Numbered from the stretch's first letter, positions 31,116 to 40,210 are shown. The stretch: DNA of 64,000 nucleotides from Neorhizobium galegae (GCF_017877135.1 NZ_JAGIPH010000002.1:1-64000); one strand, 5' to 3'. Notes: a model not told the origin generated them from the letters alone. Numbers and translations: made by a program.

Positions 31116-31525
31116 TATCAACTCCTTTGGTAGTGCCGACCAAGGTCGGAAATTTTGGGCATCAGCTCAAAGGACGCTGCGCGATACGCGGTGAACTTGC
31201 TGCAGCGCAACATAGATAGTCCTTTCTGCCGCAGAGTCCAAGGTTTTGCGCAGGCACGTCGCCGAAGCCGTGCGTATTTCGGTCCGCACCAAGGATCGGC
31301 AACCCGTCATCCTTGTATACACCGCGCCGGTTAGCGAGATGCTGGCCGATTGATGTAAATTAGAGATATCTTGCATAAAGGCGGCAATCACAACCGAACG
31401 GAGCCTGCAGTAGTGTCATAGACGGTTTTCTGCCGGATTTTTGCCGGCATTTCGCCATCTTGACGACCGCTTCGACTTGCGGTGAAATCAATATGGGCAT
31501 GATGCCCTTCCAACTGGAGGCTTGA
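31116..31525. other. 410-bp intergenic stretch between the HTH gene and a small gene
   Basis: The left end carries the ribosome site of the minus-strand HTH gene. TTGATG (31350-31355) and CATAAA (31374-31379), 18 bases apart, may be a weak promoter for the gene at 31526. A 45-codon open stretch (31216-31353) lacks a convincing start. Nothing else is recognisable. Confidence 0.35.
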
Positions 31526-31720
31526 ATGATGATAGCAGGCTTTATGCAGTTTGGTTTCGACCTGTTTGGCTTGGGGCAGAAATCCACGCTCAGCCATGAA
31601 CGCAAAAGTGATCAGGCGGTTGCACGCGAAGGGAATGGGCCGGACAAAAAGGCCGATGCGACCGAAGAGAGGGATCTGCCCTCGGATGCCTTTTTCTGGG
31701 GCATGTACCCGATCTACTGA
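31526..31720 (+). CDS. Hypothetical 64-residue protein
   Basis: A GGAGG at 31516-31520, five bases before two consecutive ATG codons, supports real translation. The product has a hydrophobic N-terminus (MMIAGFMQFGFDLFGLGQ) and a charged, hydrophilic middle with many Lys, Asp and Glu. It ends in an aromatic patch, DAFFWGMYPIY. I do not recognise a family. The N-terminus could dip into the membrane. Confidence 0.6.
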   Translation: MMIAGFMQFGFDLFGLGQKSTLSHERKSDQAVAREGNGPDKKADATEERDLPSDAFFWGMYPIY

Positions 31721-31898
31721 CGCCTGATCTGAACGCGTGCCCGCATTGCACTATGGCCATGAGGGCGGCGGGCGGAGAAATATTCGGCCGCGGATGCGCT
31801 GGATCAAACGATTTGCCGCCTTGCGTGTTAGCTCCTTGAAGCCTGACGCGGCCTGGTGTGGTTGCGTTCGATGATCCTCGCCCTGGAGCGCTCCGCCG

Positions 31899-32882
31899 AT
31901 GTCCCAACCGATGTCTCCGCCCGCTATTCTGTGCATCACCCTCAACCCGACGCTTGATCTGTCGAACGATGTCACGCGCATCGTGCCGACCCACAAGATG
32001 CGGGTGCGCAACCAACGCCAGGAAGTGGGGGGAGGCGGCGTCAACGTAGCGCGGCTCATTGCCGAAATGGGCGGCGAGCCGGATGTGGCGGTGCTGTCAG
32101 GCGGCGCCACCGGAACCATTCTCGTCGAGGCGCTGAGGGCGCTGCCGCTCGGGCTGCATATCTTTCCCATCAATGGCTCCGTGCGCATCGCCTTCATGGT
32201 TCATGAGGATGAGAGCGGGCTTGAATATCGCTTCGTGCCGGAAGGTCCGGTGGTTTCGCCGCTCGAAGTGGAACCGGTGATGGACCTCGTCGGAGAGCGG
32301 AGATGGGCCTATGTTGTCGCAAGCGGCAGCCTGCCCCGCGGCGTTTCATGTGATACGTACGCCCGCATGGCGCGATTGACGGCGGCAAACGGGGGGCGTT
32401 TCGTGCTGGACGCGTCCGGCGAGGCGCTGTCGGCAGCGATTGCCGAGGGCGGCATCTTTCTCTTCAAGCCGAGCCTCAGCGAACTGGAACGGCTCGTCGG
32501 CCATGGGCTGGATATCGAGACGGCCGCAGCCTTTGCCGCCGACCTCGTCGCCCGCGGTGTGACCCGTTATGTGGCGCTGACGCTGGGGGAGGAGGGCGCC
32601 CTGCTGGTTGGCCCGGAAGGGCGCCTTCTGATGCCGGCGATCAGGGTGACGGTGCGCTCGGCCGTCGGTGCCGGAGACAGTTTTGTCGGCGCAATCGTCT
32701 GGGCGCTGTCGAAGGGACAGGATATCCGCGAGGCCTTCCGCTTCGGTCTTGCAGCCGGTGCCGCCGCCGTCATGACGGAAGGAACCGAACTCTGCCAACG
32801 CGCAGATATTTTGAGACTGTATGGTGATGCCTGCGCTGCCCGCCACGAGGAGCAGGCGGCTGCCTGGCTGGCGAGCGCGTGA
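31899..32882 (+). CDS. PfkB-type hexose kinase (1-phosphofructokinase/Pfk-2-like)
   Basis: This 327-residue ribokinase-fold kinase of the FruK/LacC/PfkB branch opens with ITLNPTLDLSNDV and GGGGVNVARLIAEMGG, and carries the ATP/catalytic motif SAVGAGDSFVGAIV near the C-terminus. It would phosphorylate a phosphorylated hexose (fructose-6-P or fructose-1-P); the exact sugar is not certain. Its neighbour is a universal stress protein, a pairing seen in oxygen-limitation regulons. Confidence 0.85.
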   Translation: MSQPMSPPAILCITLNPTLDLSNDVTRIVPTHKMRVRNQRQEVGGGGVNVARLIAEMGGEPDVAVLSGGATGTILVEALRALPLGLHIFPINGSVRIAFMVHEDESGLEYRFVPEGPVVSPLEVEPVMDLVGERRWAYVVASGSLPRGVSCDTYARMARLTAANGGRFVLDASGEALSAAIAEGGIFLFKPSLSELERLVGHGLDIETAAAFAADLVARGVTRYVALTLGEEGALLVGPEGRLLMPAIRVTVRSAVGAGDSFVGAIVWALSKGQDIREAFRFGLAAGAAAVMTEGTELCQRADILRLYGDACAARHEEQAAAWLASA

Positions 32883-32930
32883 CCGCGTGAGGAGCAAAGG
32901 GGCGAAGCCTGCGGCTTTTGCCCCCTGTTT

Positions 32931-32944
32931 TTGACAGAGATCAT
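32931..32944 (+). promoter_or_regulatory. FNR/FixK-like box upstream of the universal stress gene
   Basis: TTGA-CAGAGA-TCAT matches the FNR/FixK consensus TTGA-N6-TCAA at seven of eight bases. It lies 73 bp before the ATG, suitable for activation from about -41. A chance match is not excluded. Confidence 0.35.
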
Positions 32945-33017
32945 ATGGGGCGGGGGCTGATGCGCCTAAGCTCCTTTTCAACGAGGCCGACGCGGCCTTG
33001 GCAAAGGGAGCACCATC

Positions 33018-33845
33018 ATGTTGTTCAAGACAGTTCTGGCCATCATCGGCAGCCATGAAGACGCCGCCGACATCAACCGCGCGACCGATCTTGCAGGCCA
33101 GCTCGGCGCCCATCTTTCGCTTCTGGTGGTGGATATCGCAGCGCCCCCGACGGTTGGCGATTATCCGGTCGGCACCGCCTGGCTCGACCAGCGCGTCGAA
33201 GATCTGAAGACGCTTCACGCGGTCGCCGATCTGGCGCGAACCCACTGCGAAACCGCCGAAATTCCCTTCGACATCGACCGCTTCTATACCGAGCGGTCCT
33301 TCCTCGCTGATACGATCTTCCAGCGGGCGCTCTATGCCGATCTCGTCGTGGTGGGGCCGAAGCTCCGGGCGCAGTCGGCCCTCATCAATGCCGTGGTGGA
33401 CGGCGCCGTGTTCGATGCCGGGCGTCCCCTGCTGCTGCTGCCGGCCGGGCAGGCGCCGGTCAAGGTGAAGACGGTGCTTCTGGCCTGGAACTCCCGTGCC
33501 GAAGCCGGGCGGGCGGCCCGCGAGGCGATCGAAATCCTCACCCAGGCGGAAAGCGTGCATGTGACGCTGATCGATCCGGATGCGTCCTATACGGTCAATG
33601 GCGGTGAACCGGGGGCGGATGTCGCAGCCTTTCTGGCGCGCCACGGCGTGACCGTCGTGGTAGACCAACTGCCGAGTGGTGGCCGTCCCGTCGAGGATGT
33701 GCTGAAAAGCCATGCGGGCGAGATCGGAGCCGACCTGATCGTCATGGGTGCCTATGGCCATTCACGCCTGCGCGAACGGGTCTTTGGTGGCGTCACCCAG
33801 GCGCTTCTTGAAGAGGCGCCGGTGCCAGTCCTTATCGCCCGCTGA
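33018..33845 (+). CDS. Tandem universal stress protein
   Basis: Two UspA-like domains lie in 275 residues. The first is LFKTVLAIIGSHEDAADINR onward. The second starts near VKTVLLAWNSRAEAGRAARE and ends with DLIVMGAYGHSRLRERVFGG, the nucleotide-binding G-x2-G-x9-G(S/T) region. These proteins help survival under starvation, hypoxia or oxidative stress. The FNR-like box upstream suggests oxygen control. The convergent GNAT gene stop abuts its stop. Confidence 0.9.
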   Translation: MLFKTVLAIIGSHEDAADINRATDLAGQLGAHLSLLVVDIAAPPTVGDYPVGTAWLDQRVEDLKTLHAVADLARTHCETAEIPFDIDRFYTERSFLADTIFQRALYADLVVVGPKLRAQSALINAVVDGAVFDAGRPLLLLPAGQAPVKVKTVLLAWNSRAEAGRAAREAIEILTQAESVHVTLIDPDASYTVNGGEPGADVAAFLARHGVTVVVDQLPSGGRPVEDVLKSHAGEIGADLIVMGAYGHSRLRERVFGGVTQALLEEAPVPVLIAR

Positions 33846-34685
33846 TCAGCCGAGCTCCAGCGTCGTGACGCCAAAGACAAGGCGCTCCTCGCAGATGAGG
33901 GGAGCGCCGTGAACCATGCGCTTCGTTTCAAAGCCTTTTGCAAAACCAAGGCCGGCGAGATGGGTGGAGAACGCCGTCTGGCTTTCCGGCACGTCGATGG
34001 ACAGCGTTTCTGGTCCGGCCGCCGTCGCGAGCGCCGAAAACAGGGTTTCCGCATCCTGATCGGTGCTGGCAAACAGCGGCCCGATCTTCACCCCCTCATG
34101 ACAGCGGCGCGCGACACCGTAGCCGGCAAGCTCTTGTCCGCGAAAGATCGCGCGGGCGATCCGCGGCGGCTTCAGCCATTGCTGCAGGAAAGCCGCGCGC
34201 GGGGCTGGAAAGGCGAGGCTATCAAAGGCTTCGATCGCGTCGAAATGCTCGGGGGCGACCGAGACCACGGGGGAATGAAGGGGCGGCAGCGCCGGATAGC
34301 GCCCGCTCCAGCGCAGGGTGCCATAGGTCGGCACGAAGCCCATGCGGGCATAGTTTGCCTGCTGCGCCGGCACACCATCAAGCCCGATGCTGCGGCCGGA
34401 AAGATAGGTCATGGCCTGGTCCCACGCCTTCAGGCCATAGCCCTTGCCGCGGTGGTCCGGGTGGCTGATGTACAGACCGATGAAGCCGAAGGTTTCGCCG
34501 TAAGCCACGGCGGAGATGCCGGCAACCATCTGTCCATCGACGAAACAGCCGAAGAAGCCGGACGGATCGGCGGCGTGAAAAGCGGCCGCATCGTCAAGTC
34601 CGGGGTTCCAACCCTCTGCCTTCGCCCATCCGATGAGCTGGCTGAGTTCTGCAGGCGTCAGCACCCGGATCTTGGCCGTCGTCAT
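33846..34685 (-). CDS. GNAT family N-acetyltransferase (double-domain)
   Basis: The 279-residue protein has an N-terminal GNAT fold with the acetyl-CoA motif HPDHRGKGYGLKAWDQA, and a second, weaker GNAT-like half (residues ~145-279). Its start overlaps the racemase stop by ATGA (34682-34685), so it is the last gene of the importer operon. The substrate is unknown; the operon suggests a small amine or amino-acid derivative. Confidence 0.85.
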   Translation of the reverse strand: MTTAKIRVLTPAELSQLIGWAKAEGWNPGLDDAAAFHAADPSGFFGCFVDGQMVAGISAVAYGETFGFIGLYISHPDHRGKGYGLKAWDQAMTYLSGRSIGLDGVPAQQANYARMGFVPTYGTLRWSGRYPALPPLHSPVVSVAPEHFDAIEAFDSLAFPAPRAAFLQQWLKPPRIARAIFRGQELAGYGVARRCHEGVKIGPLFASTDQDAETLFSALATAAGPETLSIDVPESQTAFSTHLAGLGFAKGFETKRMVHGAPLICEERLVFGVTTLELG

Positions 34686-35425
34686 GCGGTCATCGCCTTG
34701 GGCCGAAACCCTTCCAGAAGACCGAGATAGGGCTTCTCCACCGGAGAGGCATAGGCACCGCGCTTGGCGGTGGAGAGTTTTAGCGTCACCAGTGCTTCCG
34801 CCTGTTTGACGGCCGCCGCCACGCCATCCACCACCGGCACGCCGAATTCGCGGGAGAGTTCTGCCGTGAGATCCGCCATGCCGGCGCAGCCGAGCACGAT
34901 GGCATCTGCCCGGTCATCGCGAAGGGCCGCCGTGATTTCGGCGCGCAACCGTTCGCCGGCATTGGAGGAGGGGTCTTCTAGCGAGAGCACCGGAATATCG
35001 GCGGCGCGCACCTTGACCCGGCCGGTCATACCATAGCGCTGCACCAGATGTTCGATGGGCAGGCGCGAGCGCTCCATGGTGGTGACGATCGTCGTGCGCT
35101 GGGAAATGAAGGCGGCAGAGGCAAGCGCCGCCTCGCAGATGCCGATCACGGGAATGACGGCAAGGGCACGCGCCGCATCAAGCCCGGTATCGTCGAAACA
35201 GGCGATGATGGCGGCATCGGCGCCGGCCTTTTCGCCCTCGGCAAGTTCGACCAGCAGGCCGGGCACGGCAAGCGCCTCGTCATAATAGCCTTCGATGGAG
35301 ACCGGACCCATCTTCGAGGTGACGGGCATGATCTCGGTGCCGATGGCCGCGACTCGGCGTGCCGCATCCGCGGCCGTCGCCGTCATGCTTTCGGTGGTGT
35401 TCGGATTGATCAGGAGAATGCGCAT
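34682..35425 (-). CDS. Asp/Glu/hydantoin racemase family protein
   Basis: The 247-residue protein begins MRILLINPNTTESMT, the hallmark of the hydantoin racemase branch. Both catalytic cysteines are present: C76 (IIACFDDTGLD) and C180 (VLGCAGMADL). It would interconvert enantiomers of a 5-substituted hydantoin or amino-acid-like substrate. It is the fifth gene of an importer operon, which suggests that the imported compound is the racemase substrate. Confidence 0.88.
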   Translation of the reverse strand: MRILLINPNTTESMTATAADAARRVAAIGTEIMPVTSKMGPVSIEGYYDEALAVPGLLVELAEGEKAGADAAIIACFDDTGLDAARALAVIPVIGICEAALASAAFISQRTTIVTTMERSRLPIEHLVQRYGMTGRVKVRAADIPVLSLEDPSSNAGERLRAEITAALRDDRADAIVLGCAGMADLTAELSREFGVPVVDGVAAAVKQAEALVTLKLSTAKRGAYASPVEKPYLGLLEGFRPKAMTA

Positions 35426-35428
35426 CGA

Positions 35429-36247
35429 TCAGCCTTTGGACCGGTGACGGTTCATGGCGATGATGAGCCCGAGCGTTCCGGCAATGACGAGGAAGGAAAA
35501 GACGGTGGTGACGGTGCCGAGCGCATAAAGCACCGGCGTCGTGACATTGGTCGTCATGCCATAGATCTCGAGCGGCAGCGTATTGTAGGTGCCGGCCGTC
35601 ATCAGCGTGCGGGCAAATTCGTCATAGGAGAGCGTGAAGCCGAACAGGCCGACGCCGATGAGGGATGGGGCAATCATCGGCAGGACGACATAGCGGAACG
35701 TCTGCCAGGAGGTGGCGCCGAGATCGCGCGCGGCTTCCTCGTAGGAGGGGGAAAACCGGTTGAACACGGCAAACATGATCAGCACGCCAAACGGCAGCGT
35801 CCAGGTGAGGTGGGCGCCGAAGGCCGAGGAATACCAGGCCGGCTGGATGCCGAACTGCTGGAAGACGACGCCGATGCCGAGCGAGATGATGATGGAGGGC
35901 ACGACGAGACTTGCGACCGACAGATAGAACAAAACGGTCGCACCCAGAAACTTGCGCCGGAAGGCAAGGCCGGCGAGCAGCGACACGGCAACGGTCACCA
36001 GCATCACCATGATGCCGAGCATCAGCGAGCGGCGGAACGAACCGCCGAAATCGCCCACCGCCTGTGTTTCCAGAAGATTGGCAAACCACCGCAGCGACAC
36101 GCCGTTCAGCGGAAAGGTCAGCCCCCCGTTCGGCCCCTGGAAGGACAGGATGAGGATGGCCGACAGCGGCCCGTAGAGAAACAGCACGAAGAGGCCGAAG
36201 AAGATAGCGAGGATATAGAATTCGCGGGAGCGCTTGTCGGCATACAT
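35429..36247 (-). CDS. ABC transporter permease (PotC-like)
   Basis: The 272-residue inner-membrane permease has about six helices and the EAA loop EEAARDLGATSWQTFRYVVLP that contacts the ATPase. It is of the spermidine/putrescine (PotC) type. It lies three bases after its partner permease and three before the racemase gene. Confidence 0.92.
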   Translation of the reverse strand: MYADKRSREFYILAIFFGLFVLFLYGPLSAILILSFQGPNGGLTFPLNGVSLRWFANLLETQAVGDFGGSFRRSLMLGIMVMLVTVAVSLLAGLAFRRKFLGATVLFYLSVASLVVPSIIISLGIGVVFQQFGIQPAWYSSAFGAHLTWTLPFGVLIMFAVFNRFSPSYEEAARDLGATSWQTFRYVVLPMIAPSLIGVGLFGFTLSYDEFARTLMTAGTYNTLPLEIYGMTTNVTTPVLYALGTVTTVFSFLVIAGTLGLIIAMNRHRSKG

Positions 36248-36250
36248 CGG

Positions 36251-37156
36251 TTAAAGCTCCTTGCGGATATCGACGATGCGCAGGATGCCCGCGACCATCA
36301 GGAGAACGAGGACGAGCAGCACCACGGCATTAGCGGCCGCTGCCGGATATTGCAGAAGCGACATCTGGTTCTTCATCATCAGCGCGACAGACGCGCTCTG
36401 GCCGCCGGACATCACCTGCACGGTCGAAAAATCCGCCATCACCAGCGTAACGACAAAGATGGTGCCGATCGCCATGCCGGGCTTTGCGAGCGGCAGGATG
36501 ACGTTGGTGAGCACCTGAACGCTGGAGGCGCCGGCATCGCGCGCAGCTTCTACAAGGCTTTTATCGATGCGCATCAGTGTGTTGAAGATCGGCGTCACCA
36601 TGAACAGCGTGTAGAGATGCACCATGGCGAGCACCACGGCAAAATCCGAATAGAGCAGCCATTCCACCGGTTCGGACACGAGGCCCGCATGGATCAGCCC
36701 GGAATTGATCAGGCCGTTTCGCCCGAGCACCGGGATCCAGGAAATCATGCGGATGATGTTGGAGGTGAGGAAGGGCACGGTGCAGACGAGAAACAGCACC
36801 ATCTGCATGGCGGCGGTGCGGATGTGGAAGGCAAGGAAATAGGCGACCCAGAAGCCGATGAACAGCGTGATCGCCCAGACCAGGAAGGCGAATTTCAGCG
36901 TATTGAGATAGGTCTTCCAGGTCACCCACGAGCCCAGCGTCTCGGTATAGTTGAAGGTGACGAAATCCGGATACATCTGGGCAAAGTCATAGTCCCAGAA
37001 GCTGACGGTGACGATCATCAGCAGCGGCAAAAGCAGGAAGGCGCCGAGAATGAGCGTGAGCGGCGTTGCCTGGATATAGGAGACAAGCTTGAGCGGCAGC
37101 CGCAGGCTGCGTTTCGGCTTCGGTTCGCCAACACCGATGAAGCGTACTGTGGTCAT
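36251..37156 (-). CDS. ABC transporter permease (PotB-like)
   Basis: The 301-residue PotB-type permease has about six helices. Its EAA loop is VEAARDAGASSVQVLTNVILP. The ATG at 37156 has AGGAGA four bases upstream, so the longer open frame that runs into the repeat block above it is not coding. 475 bp separate it from the binding-protein gene, unusually wide for this operon type. Confidence 0.92.
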   Translation of the reverse strand: MTTVRFIGVGEPKPKRSLRLPLKLVSYIQATPLTLILGAFLLLPLLMIVTVSFWDYDFAQMYPDFVTFNYTETLGSWVTWKTYLNTLKFAFLVWAITLFIGFWVAYFLAFHIRTAAMQMVLFLVCTVPFLTSNIIRMISWIPVLGRNGLINSGLIHAGLVSEPVEWLLYSDFAVVLAMVHLYTLFMVTPIFNTLMRIDKSLVEAARDAGASSVQVLTNVILPLAKPGMAIGTIFVVTLVMADFSTVQVMSGGQSASVALMMKNQMSLLQYPAAAANAVVLLVLVLLMVAGILRIVDIRKEL

Positions 37157-37179
37157 ATCGTCTCCTGTCGGGAAAGTCC

Positions 37180-37590
37180 CCTCTGGCCTGCCGGCCATCT
37201 CCCCCACAAGGGGGAGACCGCAAGCGGCCAAGTCCTGCCCTCCGTGGAGGGAATACTCCGCAGCGAGCCGCGGAGCGCGTTTGTCGTCCGGCGCGTCCTC
37301 TTGTCCGGATCCTGCTTCAAGACCGAAGCAGGTCCGCGGATCTCCCTCCCCCTTGTGGGGAGGGCTATCGCATATGAAACAAGTCCCCTCCCAAACCCTC
37401 CCCACAAGGGGGAGGGCTTAACCCGGCCGCACCCTCTGATGCGGGAACGGGACGCTTGCCGCATCGTATCTCCCCCCGTGTGGGGGAGATGCCCGGCAGG
37501 GCAGAGAGGGTCTTATTTCAATTGCGATAGCCGTACCCTTGTGGGGAGGGTGGCCGGTAGGCCGGGAGGGGTATGTCTGGAGAGGAGGAG
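37180..37590. repeat. Cluster of rhizobial intergenic palindromic repeats
   Basis: At least four related small palindromes occur: CTCCCCCACAAGGGGGAG near 37199; 37344-37364 and 37396-37416 (each ~21 bases, perfect reverse complements of each other); and one at 37468-37490 with CTCCCC/GGGGAG arms. A partial copy, CCCTTGTGGGGAGGG, lies near 37539. Such elements are common between genes in Rhizobium and Agrobacterium. Here they sit inside an operon, between the binding-protein and permease genes, and fill most of the 37157-37631 gap. Confidence 0.85.
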
Positions 37591-37631
37591 CAGGAATATT
37601 CCCCGAGCCTCCCCTGCAGGGATATCCGACC

Positions 37632-38921
37632 TTAAGCTGCGATGAACTCGTTCCAGCGGCGGACCATGTAGCGGTCTTCGTCCATCACGGAGTTCCAGCA
37701 GGCGACCTTGCCCATGCGGTCTTCGAAGGAACCGCCATCGCGCACGGCGCCGGCCTTTTCCATGACCTTGCCTTCCGGCGAGAGAATGTCGCCCTGGGCA
37801 GGCTTGCCTTCGATCCAATAGCCCCACTCGTCGGCCGACATATGGCCCTTTGCCGTTTCCATGGCGGCCGAATAGTAGCCCTGGCGGTTGAGGTAGGCGC
37901 CGACCCAGCCGGACGTGTACCAGTTGATATATTCATAGGCGGCATCGAGCTGCGCCCCCTTGAGGTGGGAGGCCAGACCCAGACCGCCGCCCCAGGAACG
38001 ATAGCCTTCCTTCAGCGGCTGGTATTTGCAGGCGATGCCCTTGGAGCGCACGGCAGCAACCGCCGGCGACCACATGGACTGGATGACCACTTCGCCAGAC
38101 GCCATCAGGTTGACCGACTCGTCGAACGACTTCCAGAAGGCGCGGAACTGGCCGCCCTGCTTGGCCTTGATGAGGAAATCGATCGTCTTGTCGATCTCCT
38201 CCTTCGTCATGTTACCCTTGTCCTTGTACTTGATGTTGCCCATCGCCTCCATGATCATGGCGGCATCCATGATGCCGATGGAAGGGATGTTGAGGATGGA
38301 GGTCTTGCCCTTGAAGGCGGGGTCCATGATATCGGCCCAGGAGGTGATCTCGCGGCCGACGAGGTCGGGGCGGATGCCGAGCGTATCGGCATTGTAGATC
38401 GTCGGCATCATGGTGAACCACTGGGTTTCACCCTTGGCGAATTTCTTGTCGCCCGGCTTTTCGACGAAGCCGACCGTGTGCGGGGCCGTGCCCTGCGCAA
38501 TGACGCTGTCCGGCTTCAGTTTGCCGGTTTTGAACAGCGGAACGACCTTGTCGTAATATTTCAGCTTCTTCACGTCCATCGGCTGGATGACGCCGGCGGC
38601 AAAGACCTTTTTCAGGATCCAGTATTCGATATCGGCGATGTCGTAGGAATTGGGCTGCGTCACGGCGCGCTGGGCGGCTGCGTCCGAATCGGTTGCCGTC
38701 ATTTCCAGCGTGATACCGAGGTCTGCCTTGCACTTTTCGGCAATGGCATTGATGTTCGACACGCCGGTGCCGAACTGGCGCAGCGTGATCGGGTTCTGCG
38801 CCCAGATGGTCGGGAAGCCGGTGATGGCGCCCGAGCCGGCAGCAAGGCCGGCGGCGGCAGAGGCCGTTTTCAGCAGGCTGCGGCGGCTGATGCCCGTAGG
38901 CTTGCTCGTTGTATTGGTCAT
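37632..38921 (-). CDS. ABC transporter substrate-binding protein (PotD-like, Tat-exported)
   Basis: The 429-residue extracytoplasmic solute-binding protein begins with a twin-arginine signal, SRRSLLKTASAAAGLAAGSG, followed by a family-1/PotD-like body. ATG 38921 has GAGGAGA upstream. It sits between the ATPase gene (44 bp upstream) and the repeat block. The ligand is not readable; a polyamine-like or amidic compound fits the transporter class. Confidence 0.9.
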   Translation of the reverse strand: MTNTTSKPTGISRRSLLKTASAAAGLAAGSGAITGFPTIWAQNPITLRQFGTGVSNINAIAEKCKADLGITLEMTATDSDAAAQRAVTQPNSYDIADIEYWILKKVFAAGVIQPMDVKKLKYYDKVVPLFKTGKLKPDSVIAQGTAPHTVGFVEKPGDKKFAKGETQWFTMMPTIYNADTLGIRPDLVGREITSWADIMDPAFKGKTSILNIPSIGIMDAAMIMEAMGNIKYKDKGNMTKEEIDKTIDFLIKAKQGGQFRAFWKSFDESVNLMASGEVVIQSMWSPAVAAVRSKGIACKYQPLKEGYRSWGGGLGLASHLKGAQLDAAYEYINWYTSGWVGAYLNRQGYYSAAMETAKGHMSADEWGYWIEGKPAQGDILSPEGKVMEKAGAVRDGGSFEDRMGKVACWNSVMDEDRYMVRRWNEFIAA

Positions 38922-38965
38922 GCCATGTCTCCTCTGAAGGTTGTTGTTTGTGTTTTGGCTCGTGG

Positions 38966-40051
38966 TTAGGAGGGGCGCCCGAGAACGATCACGTCCTCGG
39001 CGTTCCAGGACAGCTGGATGGCTTCGCCGACCTTGACGGGATTGGCAAAGAACACCTTGTCGCTGAGGATGGCCGTGAAATCCTCGATGCCGGCGCCGTT
39101 GACGGCGAGCTTCACGGAGGAGCCACGATATTCGATATTGTTGATGGTGCCGGTAAACCCGTAGCCGTCTGCGGCGTCCACACCCACCTGAACGCGGTCG
39201 GTGCGGATGGCGATATCGGCCGGAGCGCCGATCTCGGCGGTGTCCGCCGGTGCCGAAAAGCTTGCGCCGGCGGCGACGGCAAGCGTCAGGCGGCCTTCGC
39301 TGACCTCGGTCACCCGGCCGGAAATCACGTTGTGATCGCCCATGAAACGGGCAACGAAGGCGGTCGCCGGACGCTCGAACACCGTGCGTGGCGGCGCTGC
39401 CTGCTCGATGCGACCATCGTTCATCACGACGACCAGGTCGGCGAGCGCCATCGCCTCTTCCTGGCTGTGCGTCACATGCACGAAGGTGATGCCAAGCGAG
39501 GTCTGCAGCTTCTTCAACTCGGCGCGCATGCGCACCTTGAGGAAGGGATCGAGCGCCGACAGCGGCTCGTCCAGCAGCAGCGCCTCCGGATCGGTGATCA
39601 GTGCGCGGGCAAGCGCCACGCGCTGCTGCTGGCCGCCCGAAAGCTGGGCAGGCCGTCTCGTCGCATAGGCATCGAGCTGCATCAGCTTCAGCATGTCGAG
39701 CGCCTTGGCGCGGCGGGTCTCCTTGTCGACGCCCTTCATCTTCAGCGAGAAGGCAACATTGTCGACAAGATCGAGATGGGGAAACAGCGCATAGGACTGG
39801 AACATCATCGCCGTGCCGCGCTCGGCCGGCGCCAGATCGGTAACGTTCTTGTTGCCCAGCAGAACATCGCCGCTGGTGATCGTCTCGTGGCCGGCGATCA
39901 TGCGCAGCGTCGTCGTCTTGCCGCAGCCGGAGGGGCCGAGCAGGCAGCAGTAACTGCCGGCGGGGATTTTGAGGCTGATCGAGTGGACGGCCGTGGTGGT
40001 GCCGTAGACCTTCGAGACCGAAGCGATGTCTATTTCTGCGGCTTTCGTCAT
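38966..40051 (-). CDS. ABC transporter ATP-binding protein (PotA-like)
   Basis: The 361-residue importer ATPase has Walker A GPSGCGKTT (39-47), signature LSGGQQQR, Walker B LLLDEPLSALD and switch His in HVTHSQEEA, followed by a C-terminal TOBE/OB domain. It is the first gene of the operon ATPase–binding protein–permease–permease–racemase–GNAT, divergent from the GntR regulator. Confidence 0.94.
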   Translation of the reverse strand: MTKAAEIDIASVSKVYGTTTAVHSISLKIPAGSYCCLLGPSGCGKTTTLRMIAGHETITSGDVLLGNKNVTDLAPAERGTAMMFQSYALFPHLDLVDNVAFSLKMKGVDKETRRAKALDMLKLMQLDAYATRRPAQLSGGQQQRVALARALITDPEALLLDEPLSALDPFLKVRMRAELKKLQTSLGITFVHVTHSQEEAMALADLVVVMNDGRIEQAAPPRTVFERPATAFVARFMGDHNVISGRVTEVSEGRLTLAVAAGASFSAPADTAEIGAPADIAIRTDRVQVGVDAADGYGFTGTINNIEYRGSSVKLAVNGAGIEDFTAILSDKVFFANPVKVGEAIQLSWNAEDVIVLGRPS

Positions 40052-40198
40052 GGGGACTCCCTTGTCTTGGCCAACAGCAATGCATGCGCCGTGCCAAGTG
40101 CTGCTTCATCTGGAATCTCGGGCACTTAATTGATGTCGACGGGCAGTGCTCAATCTGGATGCACATGGACTGAGCTATGGCTGCGCAAAAAATAGACG

Positions 40199-40210
40199 AT
40201 TGTGTACGAT
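40199..40210. promoter_or_regulatory. Possible GntR/FCD operator in the divergent promoter region
   Basis: ATTGTGTACGAT is an imperfect dyad, with a related ATTGTATCC at 40222-40230. FCD-type GntR regulators often bind short TTGTnnnACAA-like dyads in their own divergent promoter. Tentative. Confidence 0.25.

Noticed and set aside
31216..31353. 45-codon open stretch reading like coding sequence (…VRISVRTKDRQPVILVYTAP…)
   Set aside because: No convincing start codon with a ribosome site and no recognised family. It could be a gene remnant, but the evidence is too thin.
36251..37405. Longer version of the PotB-like permease beginning inside the palindromic repeats
   Set aside because: The extra 83 residues translate repeat DNA. 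The ATG at 37156 has a good Shine-Dalgarno and gives a normal permease N-terminus.
35048..37645. Very long plus-strand open frame (about 865 codons) opposite the ABC transporter genes
   Set aside because: It is the antisense shadow of well-supported permease and racemase genes. Its translation is His/Arg/Gly/Asp-rich with no domain, and it crosses the repeat block.
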